In this document: in pieces, positions 26,359 through 35,331 of the stretch
Layout of the letters: each line of letters begins with the position of its first letter
Position numbering within the stretch: the stretch's first letter is position 1
NCBI RefSeq assembly: GCF_001437055.1
Contig: NZ_JQBW01000010.1
Location: 1 to 64,000, forward strand
Length of the DNA: 64,000 nucleotides
Direction: 5' to 3'
Origin: Limosilactobacillus secaliphilus
Lineage (GTDB): Bacteria > Bacillota > Bacilli > Lactobacillales > Lactobacillaceae
The notes under the pieces: generated by a model
Told to the model about the DNA's origin: nothing
The model's database searches: none
Seen by the model: the letters and a program-made list of their open reading frames with translations, nothing else
Program-made: the position numbers and the translations under genes

Positions 26359-27291
26359 TTAGTGTTCCCCCTTTTCCTTGGAAAGAATTCTCGGATCAAC
26401 CAGGCCGTAAACCACGTCGGTCAGCAGCAAAATGCCACAGAGCAACAGGCAGTAGAACATGGTCAATCCCATGATGACTGGGTAATCGTTAGACAGGACT
26501 GAGTTGATGAACAATTCACCGATTCCAGGTACGGAGAAGATATTTTCGACCACCATCGACCCGGTGATTAAAGTCACGGCCAGGGGCCCGATCAGCGTTA
26601 ATGCTGGAATGATGCTATTCTTCAATGCGTGGTGGAAAACCACTTGAGCTACTGACAAACCTTTTGCCTTCGCCAGCAGGATGTAATCAGAATTCAAGAC
26701 TTCAACCATTTCTGTCCGGACAAAGCGCGAAACTTGCGCCATCGGGACCGCTGATAAGGCAACGGTCGGCAGGATGGTTGAAGGGAAGCCGTTCCAATTG
26801 GCAACCGGGAACCAACCTAACTTAAAGCCCAGGTAGTACTGCAGAAGGATCGCCAGAATGAAGCTTGGGAAGGAGATCCCGATGACCGCCAACGTACTGC
26901 TGGCTGCATCAGCCCAGGTTCCCTTATTCAATGCTCCCACACAACCAAGGACGATACCGACGACCACACCTAAGACCAGTGCTTGGAAACTGATCAATAC
27001 GGATGGTCCAACCCGGTGGCCAATCAATGACGCTACGCTCGTACTGTTGTATTGGTAGGACATCCCGAAGTTGCCATGTAAAACGCCGCCCATGTAGGCT
27101 AAGTATTGTTGCCAAACCGGCTTATTCAACCCATATTGTTTTTCAACCGCCAGCTGTTGTGCCTTAGTCAGCTTCATTGTGTTGCCCAGTGGTGAACCCG
27201 GAATCATCTTCATCAGGAAGAAGGTCAAGGTGGCAACAATGAACAGCGTCAAAACCATCATGAGCAAACGTTTGAGAATATACTTTTTCAT
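26359..27291 (-). CDS. oppB: Oligopeptide ABC transporter permease OppB
   Basis: A 310-residue permease beginning MKKYILKRLLMMVLTLFIV, with about six helices and the EAA loop AKAKGLSVAQVVFHHALKNS. GNFGMSY and PGIGELFINSVLSNDYPVIMG are typical of OppB/DppB. It follows oppA after an intercistronic hairpin and has GGAGG before its ATG. Confidence 0.93.
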   Translation of the reverse strand: MKKYILKRLLMMVLTLFIVATLTFFLMKMIPGSPLGNTMKLTKAQQLAVEKQYGLNKPVWQQYLAYMGGVLHGNFGMSYQYNSTSVASLIGHRVGPSVLISFQALVLGVVVGIVLGCVGALNKGTWADAASSTLAVIGISFPSFILAILLQYYLGFKLGWFPVANWNGFPSTILPTVALSAVPMAQVSRFVRTEMVEVLNSDYILLAKAKGLSVAQVVFHHALKNSIIPALTLIGPLAVTLITGSMVVENIFSVPGIGELFINSVLSNDYPVIMGLTMFYCLLLCGILLLTDVVYGLVDPRILSKEKGEH

Positions 27292-27314
27292 AAAATCCTC
27301 CTGTTCTTATAAAT

Positions 27315-27347
27315 AAAGAAGGTCGAATTGATGTTCAGACCTTCTTT
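27315..27347 (-). terminator. Intercistronic hairpin between oppA and oppB
   Basis: AAAGAAGGTC pairs with GACCTTCTTT, followed on the minus strand by ATTTATAAG. It looks like a partial terminator or 3'-end stabiliser, which would leave oppA mRNA in excess over oppBCDF. Confidence 0.65.
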
Positions 27348-27368
27348 ATCATTGCTTCAATGTTGCTT

Positions 27369-29003
27369 TTACTTCTTCCATTGAGCGTATTGGTATTGTG
27401 CGGTGATGTTAAATGGACCGTAGTTTAAACCAGTAACGTGCTTGGAAACCAAGTGTGCTTGTGCAGCAGTGTAAAGCGGAACCCCGTCGGCATTTGCGTG
27501 AACCTGCTTGTTAGCTTGTTGTAAGAGATCGTAGCGTTCACTAGCAAATTGTGAGCCATCATTAGCCTTGTTCAGCAGGTCATCGAGCTTCTGGTCGGTG
27601 TTGTTCGTGAAGTTAACCTTGTTGCCGGTCTTCAACAGTGACAGGAAGTCGGAAGCATCCGGAACACTGGAGTTCCAGTCGGTTAAGTTCAGTTCGAATT
27701 TGCCGGCAAAGTCGCGGCTAACGTGTTGAGCGTGTGGCAAAGTTGTAACTTCAACCTTCAGACCCTTGAATTGCTTCTGCAGAGTTGATTGCAGGTATTC
27801 GGCAACGGCCTTTTGATCATCGGTGTTGTCAGCTAACAGATTCAGTGTCATCTGCTTCTTGCCCAGGTCCTTCTGAGCTGCCTTCCAGTATTGCTGAGCC
27901 TTCTGCTTGTTTTGCTTCTGCAGGTGGCCAGCATCCGTGGCGAAGTCCTTGCCCGTCTTTGGATCCTTCATGTCACCCTTTGGTACCCAGCCAGTTGCGC
28001 CAACGGAACCATCTTGCAGAACCTTCTTGGCTAACTGATCGTTGTCAAAGGCGTAGTTAACGGCCTGCCGGAAGTTTTCGTTCTTGGTCAGTTCGTTCTT
28101 GCCGTTGAAGTACAGGTAGTATTGAGTGGCCATCAGAGCGGTGTGCAGCTCTTTGTTGTTCTTGTTGCCCTTTACATAATCGGCAGTGACTGAAGTTTCC
28201 TGAACCTTGCCGGACTTGAAGAGGTTTTGGGCGGTGTTGTTGTCCTTAGTAACCTGGACGTTAACCTTGTTCATGTGAACGCCCTTCTTGTTCCAGTAGT
28301 TGTCATTCTTAACGTAGCTCCAGTTGTCGTCGCTACCACCGGTCCAGTTGACAACCTTGTATGGTCCGTTGTAGACCGCCTTATTAGAACTAGAACCATA
28401 CTTGTTGCCTTCCTTAGCCAGTACCTTGTGATCAACTGGCTTCAGGTTAGCAGCGAAGTTGTTGCGGACGTTGGCAGTTGGCTGTTTCTTAGCAAAGTCG
28501 AATTCCACTTTGTTCTTGCCTAATGCCTTGACCCCTAATTCAGACGTTGGTGCCTGGCCCTTAGAAACGGCATCATAGTTTTGCAGGTTGGAAACCTTGT
28601 CAGCGGCTTGTGACTTGGTCTTTGGATCTGCCCAGTGCCGCATGGATGCAACGTAGTCTTGAGCGGTAACCGGATCACCGTTGCTCCACTTGAGGCCCTT
28701 CTTTAAGGTGAAGGTCCAAGTCTTGCCATCGTTGGTGACTTTTGGTTCGCTGGCCGCTTCACCTAAGACAACTTTGTTATTCTTGTCAAACTTCAGCAGA
28801 CCTTCGAATGATTGTACCTGCATTGAAGAACTTGGAGTTTCGATGGTCTTCGATGGGTCCAGGGTAACTGGATTGGCTTTTAAGGTAACGTTCAAGTCCC
28901 CGCTGGCTTTGTTCTTCCCACTATTGCCACAAGCGGCTAAGGACATGGCGGCTAAAGCGACAGTTGCTAAAGTAACGACTTTTTTGTTCATTTTCAGATT
29001 CAT
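27369..29003 (-). CDS. oppA: Oligopeptide-binding lipoprotein OppA
   Basis: A 544-residue SBP family 5 peptide-binding lipoprotein. The signal peptide ends in the lipobox SLAAC (Cys25). Family motifs include NPVTLDPSKTIETPSS, FEGLLKFDKN, WTFTLKKGLKWSNGDPVTAQDYV and NENFRQAVNYAFD near residue 300. It captures peptides outside the membrane for OppBCDF. I chose the ATG at 29003 because GGGAGG lies eight bases upstream. The T-box leader lies just upstream, so tRNA charging controls the whole operon. Confidence 0.93.
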   Translation of the reverse strand: MNLKMNKKVVTLATVALAAMSLAACGNSGKNKASGDLNVTLKANPVTLDPSKTIETPSSSMQVQSFEGLLKFDKNNKVVLGEAASEPKVTNDGKTWTFTLKKGLKWSNGDPVTAQDYVASMRHWADPKTKSQAADKVSNLQNYDAVSKGQAPTSELGVKALGKNKVEFDFAKKQPTANVRNNFAANLKPVDHKVLAKEGNKYGSSSNKAVYNGPYKVVNWTGGSDDNWSYVKNDNYWNKKGVHMNKVNVQVTKDNNTAQNLFKSGKVQETSVTADYVKGNKNNKELHTALMATQYYLYFNGKNELTKNENFRQAVNYAFDNDQLAKKVLQDGSVGATGWVPKGDMKDPKTGKDFATDAGHLQKQNKQKAQQYWKAAQKDLGKKQMTLNLLADNTDDQKAVAEYLQSTLQKQFKGLKVEVTTLPHAQHVSRDFAGKFELNLTDWNSSVPDASDFLSLLKTGNKVNFTNNTDQKLDDLLNKANDGSQFASERYDLLQQANKQVHANADGVPLYTAAQAHLVSKHVTGLNYGPFNITAQYQYAQWKK

Positions 29004-29097
29004 AAGCAATTCCTCCCGTAAGGCTGATAATAAGATTGTTTTCTAATTTGTTTTTAATGTTACTAATGCCACTAATGTCAACAATGTCAGATTCCAT
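28921..29097 (-). CDS. Possible isoleucine-rich leader ORF overlapping the oppA start
   Basis: A 58-codon frame with a plausible GAGGTG site six bases before its ATG, in the leader between the T-box terminator and oppA. It overlaps the first 83 bases of oppA out of frame. The first 31 codons include seven Ile (SDI, VDI, SGI, SNI, LII, GGI). It could couple oppA translation to ribosome movement, or be chance. No family is recognised. Confidence 0.3.
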   Translation of the reverse strand: MESDIVDISGISNIKNKLENNLIISLTGGIAYESENEQKSRYFSNCRFSRHVLSRLWQ

Positions 29098-29133
29098 CTT
29101 CTTCACCTCACTTAAGAAATTGTTTTAATTGAA

Positions 29134-29424
29134 CAAAAAAAGTCCTAAGCAACATCTTTTTGATGCTGCTTAGGACGATCCATTACCGTGTTACCACCTA
29201 ATTTTATTTAGCTATCGCTAGCTAAACCTCTGGCGTACGTATTCATACGCTGGCACGATAAAGGGTGCATTCCTGGTAGCTTTACTATCGGTTCAAGCTA
29301 CAATGCTCAAGGATGATCTTCAAGCTCTGCATTGCTTCCCCCTCTCACCTAAACGGGGGCTCTCTGAATGCTCAACAGAACTTTACTGTTCCTCTCATTG
29401 CATTTCCTGTTCAATTAATTGTTG
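29134..29424 (-). promoter_or_regulatory. T-box riboswitch of the opp-peptidase operon
   Basis: On the minus strand the leader has a stem I with the distal AGAGAGCCCCC...GGGGGAAGC arm, then GAAGATCATCCTTGAG, the usual place of the specifier loop. Next come internal stems and the T-box sequence AGGTGGTAACACGG (29186-29199). A terminator follows: GTCCTAAGCA(G/A)CATC arms with seven T (29134-29176). Uncharged tRNA bound at the specifier should favour the antiterminator and read-through into oppA. The specifier is most likely ATC (Ile, plus 29315-29317) from its position after GAA-N. GAT (Asp), shifted by one base, is the alternative. Confidence 0.88.
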
Positions 29425-29430
29425 TCTAAG

Positions 29431-29459
29431 ATATTAATGAGAAAGTTCTAATTTGTCAA
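29431..29459 (-). promoter_or_regulatory. Promoter of the T-box operon
   Basis: The minus strand has TTGACA (29454-29459), a 17-base spacer and TAATAT (29431-29436), immediately before the T-box leader. Confidence 0.8.
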
Positions 29460-29526
29460 CGCCTTTTTCAAAGTTTTTTAACCAGCAGATTTTCTGATAA
29501 CGTTAACAAGTTGATGAGGTCAACTG

Positions 29527-32142
29527 TTAAGCCCGTCCTAAATTATTTGGCCGGAAGACGACTTGATTCGGCCGACCGGCATAGTTCCAGTACCAGTTGT
29601 AATTAAATTCTTGGACGGCCGTGCCTGGTTGCTCGTTAGTATAACCGCACACGGAGATGACGTTTGGATTATTGCCAAAGCTGGAGATGACCATGGCATG
29701 ACCTTCAGAACCATATGGATCCCAAACTACAATGTCACCATATTGAGGAGTGTATTGCCCACCGCCTTGATAAACCTGGTGATAGCCATTGTTCACGATG
29801 TAGTTATAGAAGTCCTGGTGTTTCGTGTCGTAATTATCGTGGTAGATGTGGCCGTAATCATAACCACCGGCATCACGGATGGCCTGGGTAATGGCGCCAG
29901 AACAGTGGGCGGTACCATCACTGCCATTCCGCGAACCCCATTGTGAATAAGTCAGTCGTCCTTCACGGGACCGGAACCAATCGATCACACGCTGGGAGAA
30001 GCTGTAGAACTTACCCGTGGACCGGTCAAAATGATAGGTCTGGCCATTGATGTTAACATCGCCGACTGACATCAAACCATTGTCGCCAAAGTAGACAGAA
30101 CGGTCCTGACTTGGCAGAGACAGGAAACGATTCCGAACCAATGCGTGACTTTGTGGGTCAAAATAGCACCAGCGCGAATATGCATCCTTGTAATTGCCGT
30201 TGCCGGCTGGATCATCTGTGTAACGGTGAATGAATTCGACTAGTTGACTATTGAAGTGCGTTTGCGGAATTGACACTTGGAATCCGGATTGGCCGCTATC
30301 ATCAATCCACGGATAAGCTTGGGCAACGTCTGGACGGGACAAGTTTTGCGATTTTACCTGCCAGCGGCCCAGTTCATGACCATTAGTTGCATCCAAAGCA
30401 ATGATGTATTGATATGGCCGAGATGACGCACCATTCAAAGCGTGCCAACCGGTGATTTGCAGCTGGCCATTAACTTCCTGAACGCTGTCAAAGCTGCCGG
30501 CATTCGTGCTGTATTTGTCAGTCCAAATGTCTGCCGCGTTGCCATTGCCGGCCGGGTCATCGGTGAAACGCAGAACCAGTTGGTAATCATTGGCTGCGGC
30601 ATTTGACAGCGGCAATTGCGCCTGGAAGCCACTTTCACTGCTGCCTAAGCCGTGCGGATAAACTTTGCCAACATCTGGCCGTGCAGTCAGTGTCAAAGCC
30701 TGCCGGGACACTTCTCTACCGTCAGCCAGTAAAATTGCGTATACGTACGGACGGCCGTTGCGTGCGTTGTTAAAGAACCAGCCGCTGATGTTTAAATGAC
30801 CATTTTCAGCCTTCAGCGAGTCCAGCCAGTAAGCTTGTTGCTGCGGGTCAATGGCAAAGGATGGGTACCAGTAATCGGTGAAATCACCGTGGCCGTCGTC
30901 ACCGTTCCCACTTTGAATGGCGGAATAACGGCTGACTAAGGCGTATTGGTGGCCAGCGATCAAGTTTGCCTGGTCAAAATCATAATTGAAACGTGAATGA
31001 CCGGCCGTCTTAGTGTCAGCACCAAACACTTTTGCCACGTCAGCTGAATCTTCCGTTGGCACAAGCGCTGAAGCCAGCTGACGGTTGGCCGTTTGATCGA
31101 ATAAGATCAGGAAATGGTATGGTTCATAAACGCTGGCGTCGTTGGCATGCCATCCGCTCACCGTCACATGACCATCACTGACATTCCAGGAGTCTAAATT
31201 ACCTCGGTTGACTTTTTGAATTGGGCTGAACCAGTAATCAACAACGGCGCTACCGTTACCAGCCGGATCATTCGTCCACCGTGAAATGAACTGAATGTTG
31301 TCCTTAGCATAAGCCGGCGTCAGTTTGAATTGCACCTGAAAACCGGCCTGACCAGCATTGGCGATGGTTGGGAATGCTTGGGCAACATCGGGACGGGCCT
31401 GCCCATCGGCGACTAATTGCCGGGCAATCTCGTGTCCCATCGTCTGGTCAAAGGCGATGATGTAGTGGTACTTCTTGTCTGCCGCTGCGTTGCTGGCGTG
31501 CCAGCCACTAACCGTTAGCTGACCATCTTCGCTCGTCAAACTATCCAAGTTAGCCCGGTTGGTCTGGTCAAGGTATAAGGGGCCAAACCAGTAATCAGTG
31601 TGCTGGCCCTCACCGTTCTCACTATCGTCACTGTATCTTGCTACCACGCTTAAAGAATCTGACAATGCGTTAGCCGGAATGTTCAGTGACAGGTTAAAGC
31701 CCGCATTCAGGCTGTTAGCCACATGCGGATAGGCCTGCTGCACATCTGGCCGCTGAACCACCGGTGACTGGCTCCGGGTCAGTTCGGTGTGCCGACTGTT
31801 GTCATAGACCAACACATAGCGATTGCGTTGCATGTTGCTGTTGCCGGTTGCTTGCCAGCCGGAGACGTGCAGCTGTGCCTCGTTATTTTGGCCCATCGTG
31901 ACGCTATAACCATCTAAATGCCCCTGATTAACGTTGACATGATTGCCTTGTGTCTGATGGTCAACCGGGACTTGATTAGTTGGCGTTGTCTGGCTGGTCT
32001 GTGCCACGGATTGATCAACACCCGTTTGACTATCAGCATGGGCGGTCGTGGCCAACGCACCGGTTAATAACAGTGTGCTGATGGCCGCCACGCACCACAA
32101 CTTGCCGCTCTTGTATAACTTGTAATGACGTTTCACGTTCAT
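29527..32142 (-). CDS. Secreted repeat protein with C-terminal Amidase_5 peptidoglycan hydrolase
   Basis: An 871-residue exported protein with KxYKxGKxW signal (HYKLYKSGKLW) and cleavage near TTAHADS. Five shared repeats lie at about 70-670. A short wall-binding-like segment (VGDVNINGQTYHFDRSTGKFY) follows at 690-713, then an Amidase_5 / NlpC-like domain to the end: VIDWFRSREGRLTYSQWGSR, catalytic Cys747 in AHCSGAI and His815 in GHAMVISS. The domain should cut within peptidoglycan stem peptides. I chose the ATG at 32142 (MNVKRHYK), which has AGGAAG upstream; the frame is open for 11 more codons. No LPXTG. Repeats match those of the gene at 32232 position by position. Confidence 0.87.
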   Translation of the reverse strand: MNVKRHYKLYKSGKLWCVAAISTLLLTGALATTAHADSQTGVDQSVAQTSQTTPTNQVPVDHQTQGNHVNVNQGHLDGYSVTMGQNNEAQLHVSGWQATGNSNMQRNRYVLVYDNSRHTELTRSQSPVVQRPDVQQAYPHVANSLNAGFNLSLNIPANALSDSLSVVARYSDDSENGEGQHTDYWFGPLYLDQTNRANLDSLTSEDGQLTVSGWHASNAAADKKYHYIIAFDQTMGHEIARQLVADGQARPDVAQAFPTIANAGQAGFQVQFKLTPAYAKDNIQFISRWTNDPAGNGSAVVDYWFSPIQKVNRGNLDSWNVSDGHVTVSGWHANDASVYEPYHFLILFDQTANRQLASALVPTEDSADVAKVFGADTKTAGHSRFNYDFDQANLIAGHQYALVSRYSAIQSGNGDDGHGDFTDYWYPSFAIDPQQQAYWLDSLKAENGHLNISGWFFNNARNGRPYVYAILLADGREVSRQALTLTARPDVGKVYPHGLGSSESGFQAQLPLSNAAANDYQLVLRFTDDPAGNGNAADIWTDKYSTNAGSFDSVQEVNGQLQITGWHALNGASSRPYQYIIALDATNGHELGRWQVKSQNLSRPDVAQAYPWIDDSGQSGFQVSIPQTHFNSQLVEFIHRYTDDPAGNGNYKDAYSRWCYFDPQSHALVRNRFLSLPSQDRSVYFGDNGLMSVGDVNINGQTYHFDRSTGKFYSFSQRVIDWFRSREGRLTYSQWGSRNGSDGTAHCSGAITQAIRDAGGYDYGHIYHDNYDTKHQDFYNYIVNNGYHQVYQGGGQYTPQYGDIVVWDPYGSEGHAMVISSFGNNPNVISVCGYTNEQPGTAVQEFNYNWYWNYAGRPNQVVFRPNNLGRA

Positions 32143-32174
32143 CTTCACTCGCTTCCTAACATACTTACCCCGCA

Positions 32175-32216
32175 ATTATAACAAAAAGAGGCAAAGTCGC
32201 CACTCTGCCTCTTATT
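32175..32216 (-). terminator. Terminator of the beta-lactamase-like gene, with an embedded promoter
   Basis: AAGAGGCA pairs with TGCCTCTT, then TTTTGTTATAAT on the minus strand. The tail carries TGTTATAAT (ATTATA at 32175-32180), an extended -10 box that probably serves the downstream Amidase_5 gene 33 bases later. Confidence 0.7.
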
Positions 32217-32231
32217 TAATTAATATCATCA

Positions 32232-34973
32232 TCACTGCATGATCTGCTTAGTAGCGATCGCCAATTGCTGGATAAGATTGATCCCATCCTGCATCGTGCC
32301 GTTACCATCCGTGTAGACGGCGATCGTGTAGCTATTACCGTTACCAGGAATAAAGCCAATGCTGTTGACGTGCCAGCTGCCATCGTAAGGTAACCAACCG
32401 TTCTTGACATAGAAGTTGCCAGATCCAGCAGAAATTCCCCAGCGTTGACTCGGATTAATGGAACCCATCAGGCTGCGGATGTAATTACGCGATTGATCGT
32501 TTAAGTAATTTGTCCGCGGATTCAAGTAGATTTCATTTAAGAGCTTCAATTGGTCAGCAGCAGTCGTGGCCGTTAATCCCCAAGCATCATTTGTTGAAGA
32601 TTCATTCATGCCAAGCGCACTGTATAGTTGACCAATGCCACCGGTACCTCCGATATAGTAATCGAACAGCGTCGAAGTTGAATCATTATCACTGTTGCGA
32701 ATCATATTGGATGCCAACGCCTGCTCAGTGCCATCAAGGTTGCCACCTGTGATGTGGAGCAACTGACTTAAGACCGACACCTTCACCGTGCTAGCCATGT
32801 CAAAACGGTAACCCGGCACGTTGGTGTATGAGTATACCAAGCCAGTTTGCTGTGATTGAACGGCAATGGATACACGCCGCCCAGAGTTGTTAATGATATT
32901 GGACCAGGCCTGCTGCAGCCGGTCGCTTAAGAAGTGGGCATCGACAGGGCTGGAATAAAAGTCGACATAATTGCCATTACCATTCTTGTCGTCCGTGTAA
33001 CGATGCAGGAAAGTGACTAAGCGATGATTCAAATTGCTGAGGTCGACCGTGCCACTAAAGCCTGACTGACCGCTGTTCCAAATCCACGGAAAGGCATGCT
33101 GAACATCACCACGCGCTGCGGATGCCTGCCAGTTGCCATGTTGGTCAATGCGCCACCGTCTCAGTTCACGATTGCCATTGAGACTATCCAAAGCAATGAT
33201 GTACTGATAAGGCTTGTCGGTAACACTCGTGGCCGCATGCCAACCAGCCAGGTCAATCGAATTGCCGTTAACTTGGACCTTGTCCCAACTACCAGCGTTG
33301 GTAGCGAGTTTGTCCGACCAAAAATCAGTGGTATGAGCACCGTTGCCATTCGGATCATTGGTAAAGCGCAATACCAATTGCAAGTCATTCGTTAATTCAT
33401 TTGCCGGAATCGTAAAGCTAGCGGAGAATCCACTCTTCCCGGAGTTATAAAGGTGCGGATAGACCTTCGCAACATCTGGACGAGCCGTTAAAGTCAGCCG
33501 CTGTCGTTGTAATTCATGACCATTGCCGTTCAGCAGAATGGCATACGCATAAGGATTCGTCAGTGCTTCATCGCTGGCCATCCAGCCATGCACGCTCAAA
33601 TGGTCCTGGTTCGCATCCCAGCCATCGACAAAGTGATCGCTGTTGTTCAAAGTGAACATGTTGAACCAATAGCCAACATGCACACCACTGCCACCATTAC
33701 CATTTGCGGAGGTCGAGTACCGACTCACCAGAGAATAATGGTGTCCAGGCAATAAAGTCAGTTGACCGAAATCATAGCTAAAGCGTGCCTGTTTGGCAGT
33801 TTTTACAGCAGGGAATGCCTTAGCAACGTCGGCTGATTTCTTCACTGCAACTTCTGCAGAGACCACTTGGCGATTTGCCGTTTGATCAAAGACAATCAGA
33901 TAGTGGTGAGGCGCATAGATTGACGTGTCATTTGCGTGCCAGCCACTCACCTGCAAATTGCCACTACTCAAATCAGCCCGATCAAGGTAGCCTTCGTTAT
34001 CCCGGTTGATTGCGCCAAACCAATAATCGACCGCAGAACCATTGCCGTGCGGGTCGTTGGTCCAACGAGAGACAAACTGAATGTCATCACTGGCGTAAAC
34101 CGGTGAAAAGTTAAAACTGACATTAAAACCAGAATTAATGGCATTCGCAATCGTCGGATAGACTTTCGCAACGTCCGGACGAGTGATTGCTGTTACTTCT
34201 TGGCGAGCAATTTCACGATGCTGGGTCTGATCGTAGACAATGATGTAATGGTAGTGCTTGTTTGCGGCTGCATTACTGACATGCCAACCGGACACATTGA
34301 TCTTACCGTCTTTAACCTCGATATGGTCCAAGTGAGCCCGATTATGCTGATCAAGGTAGAGGGGTCCAAACCAGTAATCAGTGTGATTTCCCTCACCATG
34401 GACAGCATCGTTGCTATAACGAGCCACGATACTTAATGAATGCGTCGCCTCAGTATTTGGCAGGGCAATATCGAAATCGAATCCCGACCACTGGCTGTTG
34501 TCGATATGTGGATATGCACGTTGCACATCTGACCGTTGCTGAGGAGCTATCTTCTGCCGCTTGATTTCGCGATGGTCAGTGTGGTCATAAACAATCACGT
34601 AGCGGTAAGACTGATTATTACTCTGACCGCTTGCCTGCCAACCACTGGCATGTAAAACGGTCTGTCCTTTTTCATTTTGACTCAGTGAATATGAATCCAG
34701 ATGTCCCTGATTCGCATTGACATCGTTATTGAATGTGGTCATGTCAGTCGGGACTTTATTATTCACAGTTGACTGTGGAGCTACATTGTCGCTTGTTTGA
34801 AGACTTGCTGCCTTTGTTTTTTGCAGATTTGTCTGTCCAACCACTTGATTGTTGTTAGCATCCGCGTGTGCCGTAGTTTGTGTCAATACGCCCACACCTA
34901 GTGATGCGCCCACAATCAATGCACTAATCCACAGCTTGCCTGATTTATATAATTTATAATGTTGTTTATTCAT
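32232..34973 (-). CDS. Secreted repeat protein with C-terminal class A beta-lactamase-like serine hydrolase
   Basis: A 913-residue exported protein with the KxYKxGKxW signal at the very N-terminus (QHYKLYKSGKLW). Five shared repeats occupy about 95-680. The C-terminal 230 residues carry the penicillin-recognising serine hydrolase motifs: S728-x-x-K731 in ASTVK, SDN at 761-763, and KNG at 857-859 in place of KTG. In this setting it is more likely a peptidoglycan D,D-peptidase or a wall-sensing or binding enzyme than a resistance enzyme; this is inference. The Glu166-type residue of true class A lactamases is not evident. No LPXTG. Strong terminator downstream. Confidence 0.87.
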   Translation of the reverse strand: MNKQHYKLYKSGKLWISALIVGASLGVGVLTQTTAHADANNNQVVGQTNLQKTKAASLQTSDNVAPQSTVNNKVPTDMTTFNNDVNANQGHLDSYSLSQNEKGQTVLHASGWQASGQSNNQSYRYVIVYDHTDHREIKRQKIAPQQRSDVQRAYPHIDNSQWSGFDFDIALPNTEATHSLSIVARYSNDAVHGEGNHTDYWFGPLYLDQHNRAHLDHIEVKDGKINVSGWHVSNAAANKHYHYIIVYDQTQHREIARQEVTAITRPDVAKVYPTIANAINSGFNVSFNFSPVYASDDIQFVSRWTNDPHGNGSAVDYWFGAINRDNEGYLDRADLSSGNLQVSGWHANDTSIYAPHHYLIVFDQTANRQVVSAEVAVKKSADVAKAFPAVKTAKQARFSYDFGQLTLLPGHHYSLVSRYSTSANGNGGSGVHVGYWFNMFTLNNSDHFVDGWDANQDHLSVHGWMASDEALTNPYAYAILLNGNGHELQRQRLTLTARPDVAKVYPHLYNSGKSGFSASFTIPANELTNDLQLVLRFTNDPNGNGAHTTDFWSDKLATNAGSWDKVQVNGNSIDLAGWHAATSVTDKPYQYIIALDSLNGNRELRRWRIDQHGNWQASAARGDVQHAFPWIWNSGQSGFSGTVDLSNLNHRLVTFLHRYTDDKNGNGNYVDFYSSPVDAHFLSDRLQQAWSNIINNSGRRVSIAVQSQQTGLVYSYTNVPGYRFDMASTVKVSVLSQLLHITGGNLDGTEQALASNMIRNSDNDSTSTLFDYYIGGTGGIGQLYSALGMNESSTNDAWGLTATTAADQLKLLNEIYLNPRTNYLNDQSRNYIRSLMGSINPSQRWGISAGSGNFYVKNGWLPYDGSWHVNSIGFIPGNGNSYTIAVYTDGNGTMQDGINLIQQLAIATKQIMQ

Positions 34974-35331
34974 AACAATCCTCTCAATATGTTTCCTAGG
35001 TGAGTCAATAGGAATATCTACTGTCCCATTTACGTGCTACAAGCATAATATTTATTACACTAATTATAACTTATAAAAGCTAATATATTTCATTGAACAT
35101 ATTATATTATATAATTTCGATTTATGGTCATGATAATACAAAATGCTTAATAACGCTCAACGCTTAAATACTGGTATTCTTTCGGTTTTGTTTAAGACCT
35201 TCGTCAATACAAAAGCCCTCCAGGTACAAGATAGTTCATTCTTATACTCAGAGGACTTTATAGTCATTCTAATAGTCTAATTATAGTTGAGTCAGTATAC
35301 AATTTTTAACAAACTAATTAAGCTTTCATAG
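34974..35331. other. AT-rich intergenic region with one terminator hairpin
   Basis: The part near 35000-35160 presumably holds the promoter of the beta-lactamase-like gene (a minus-strand TATAAT lies near 35066) but no good -35 box is seen. A long imperfect hairpin lies at 35211-35258 on the minus strand: AAGTCCTC, GTATAAGA pairing with TCTTGTAC, then GAGGGCTT and TTGT. It would terminate the membrane-protein gene that ends at 35332. No other gene or repeat is visible. Confidence 0.6.

Noticed and set aside
32232-34973. Antibiotic-resistance beta-lactamase
   Set aside because: The domain has KNG in place of KTG, no evident Glu166 equivalent and is part of a large wall-repeat protein, so a wall-related role is more likely.
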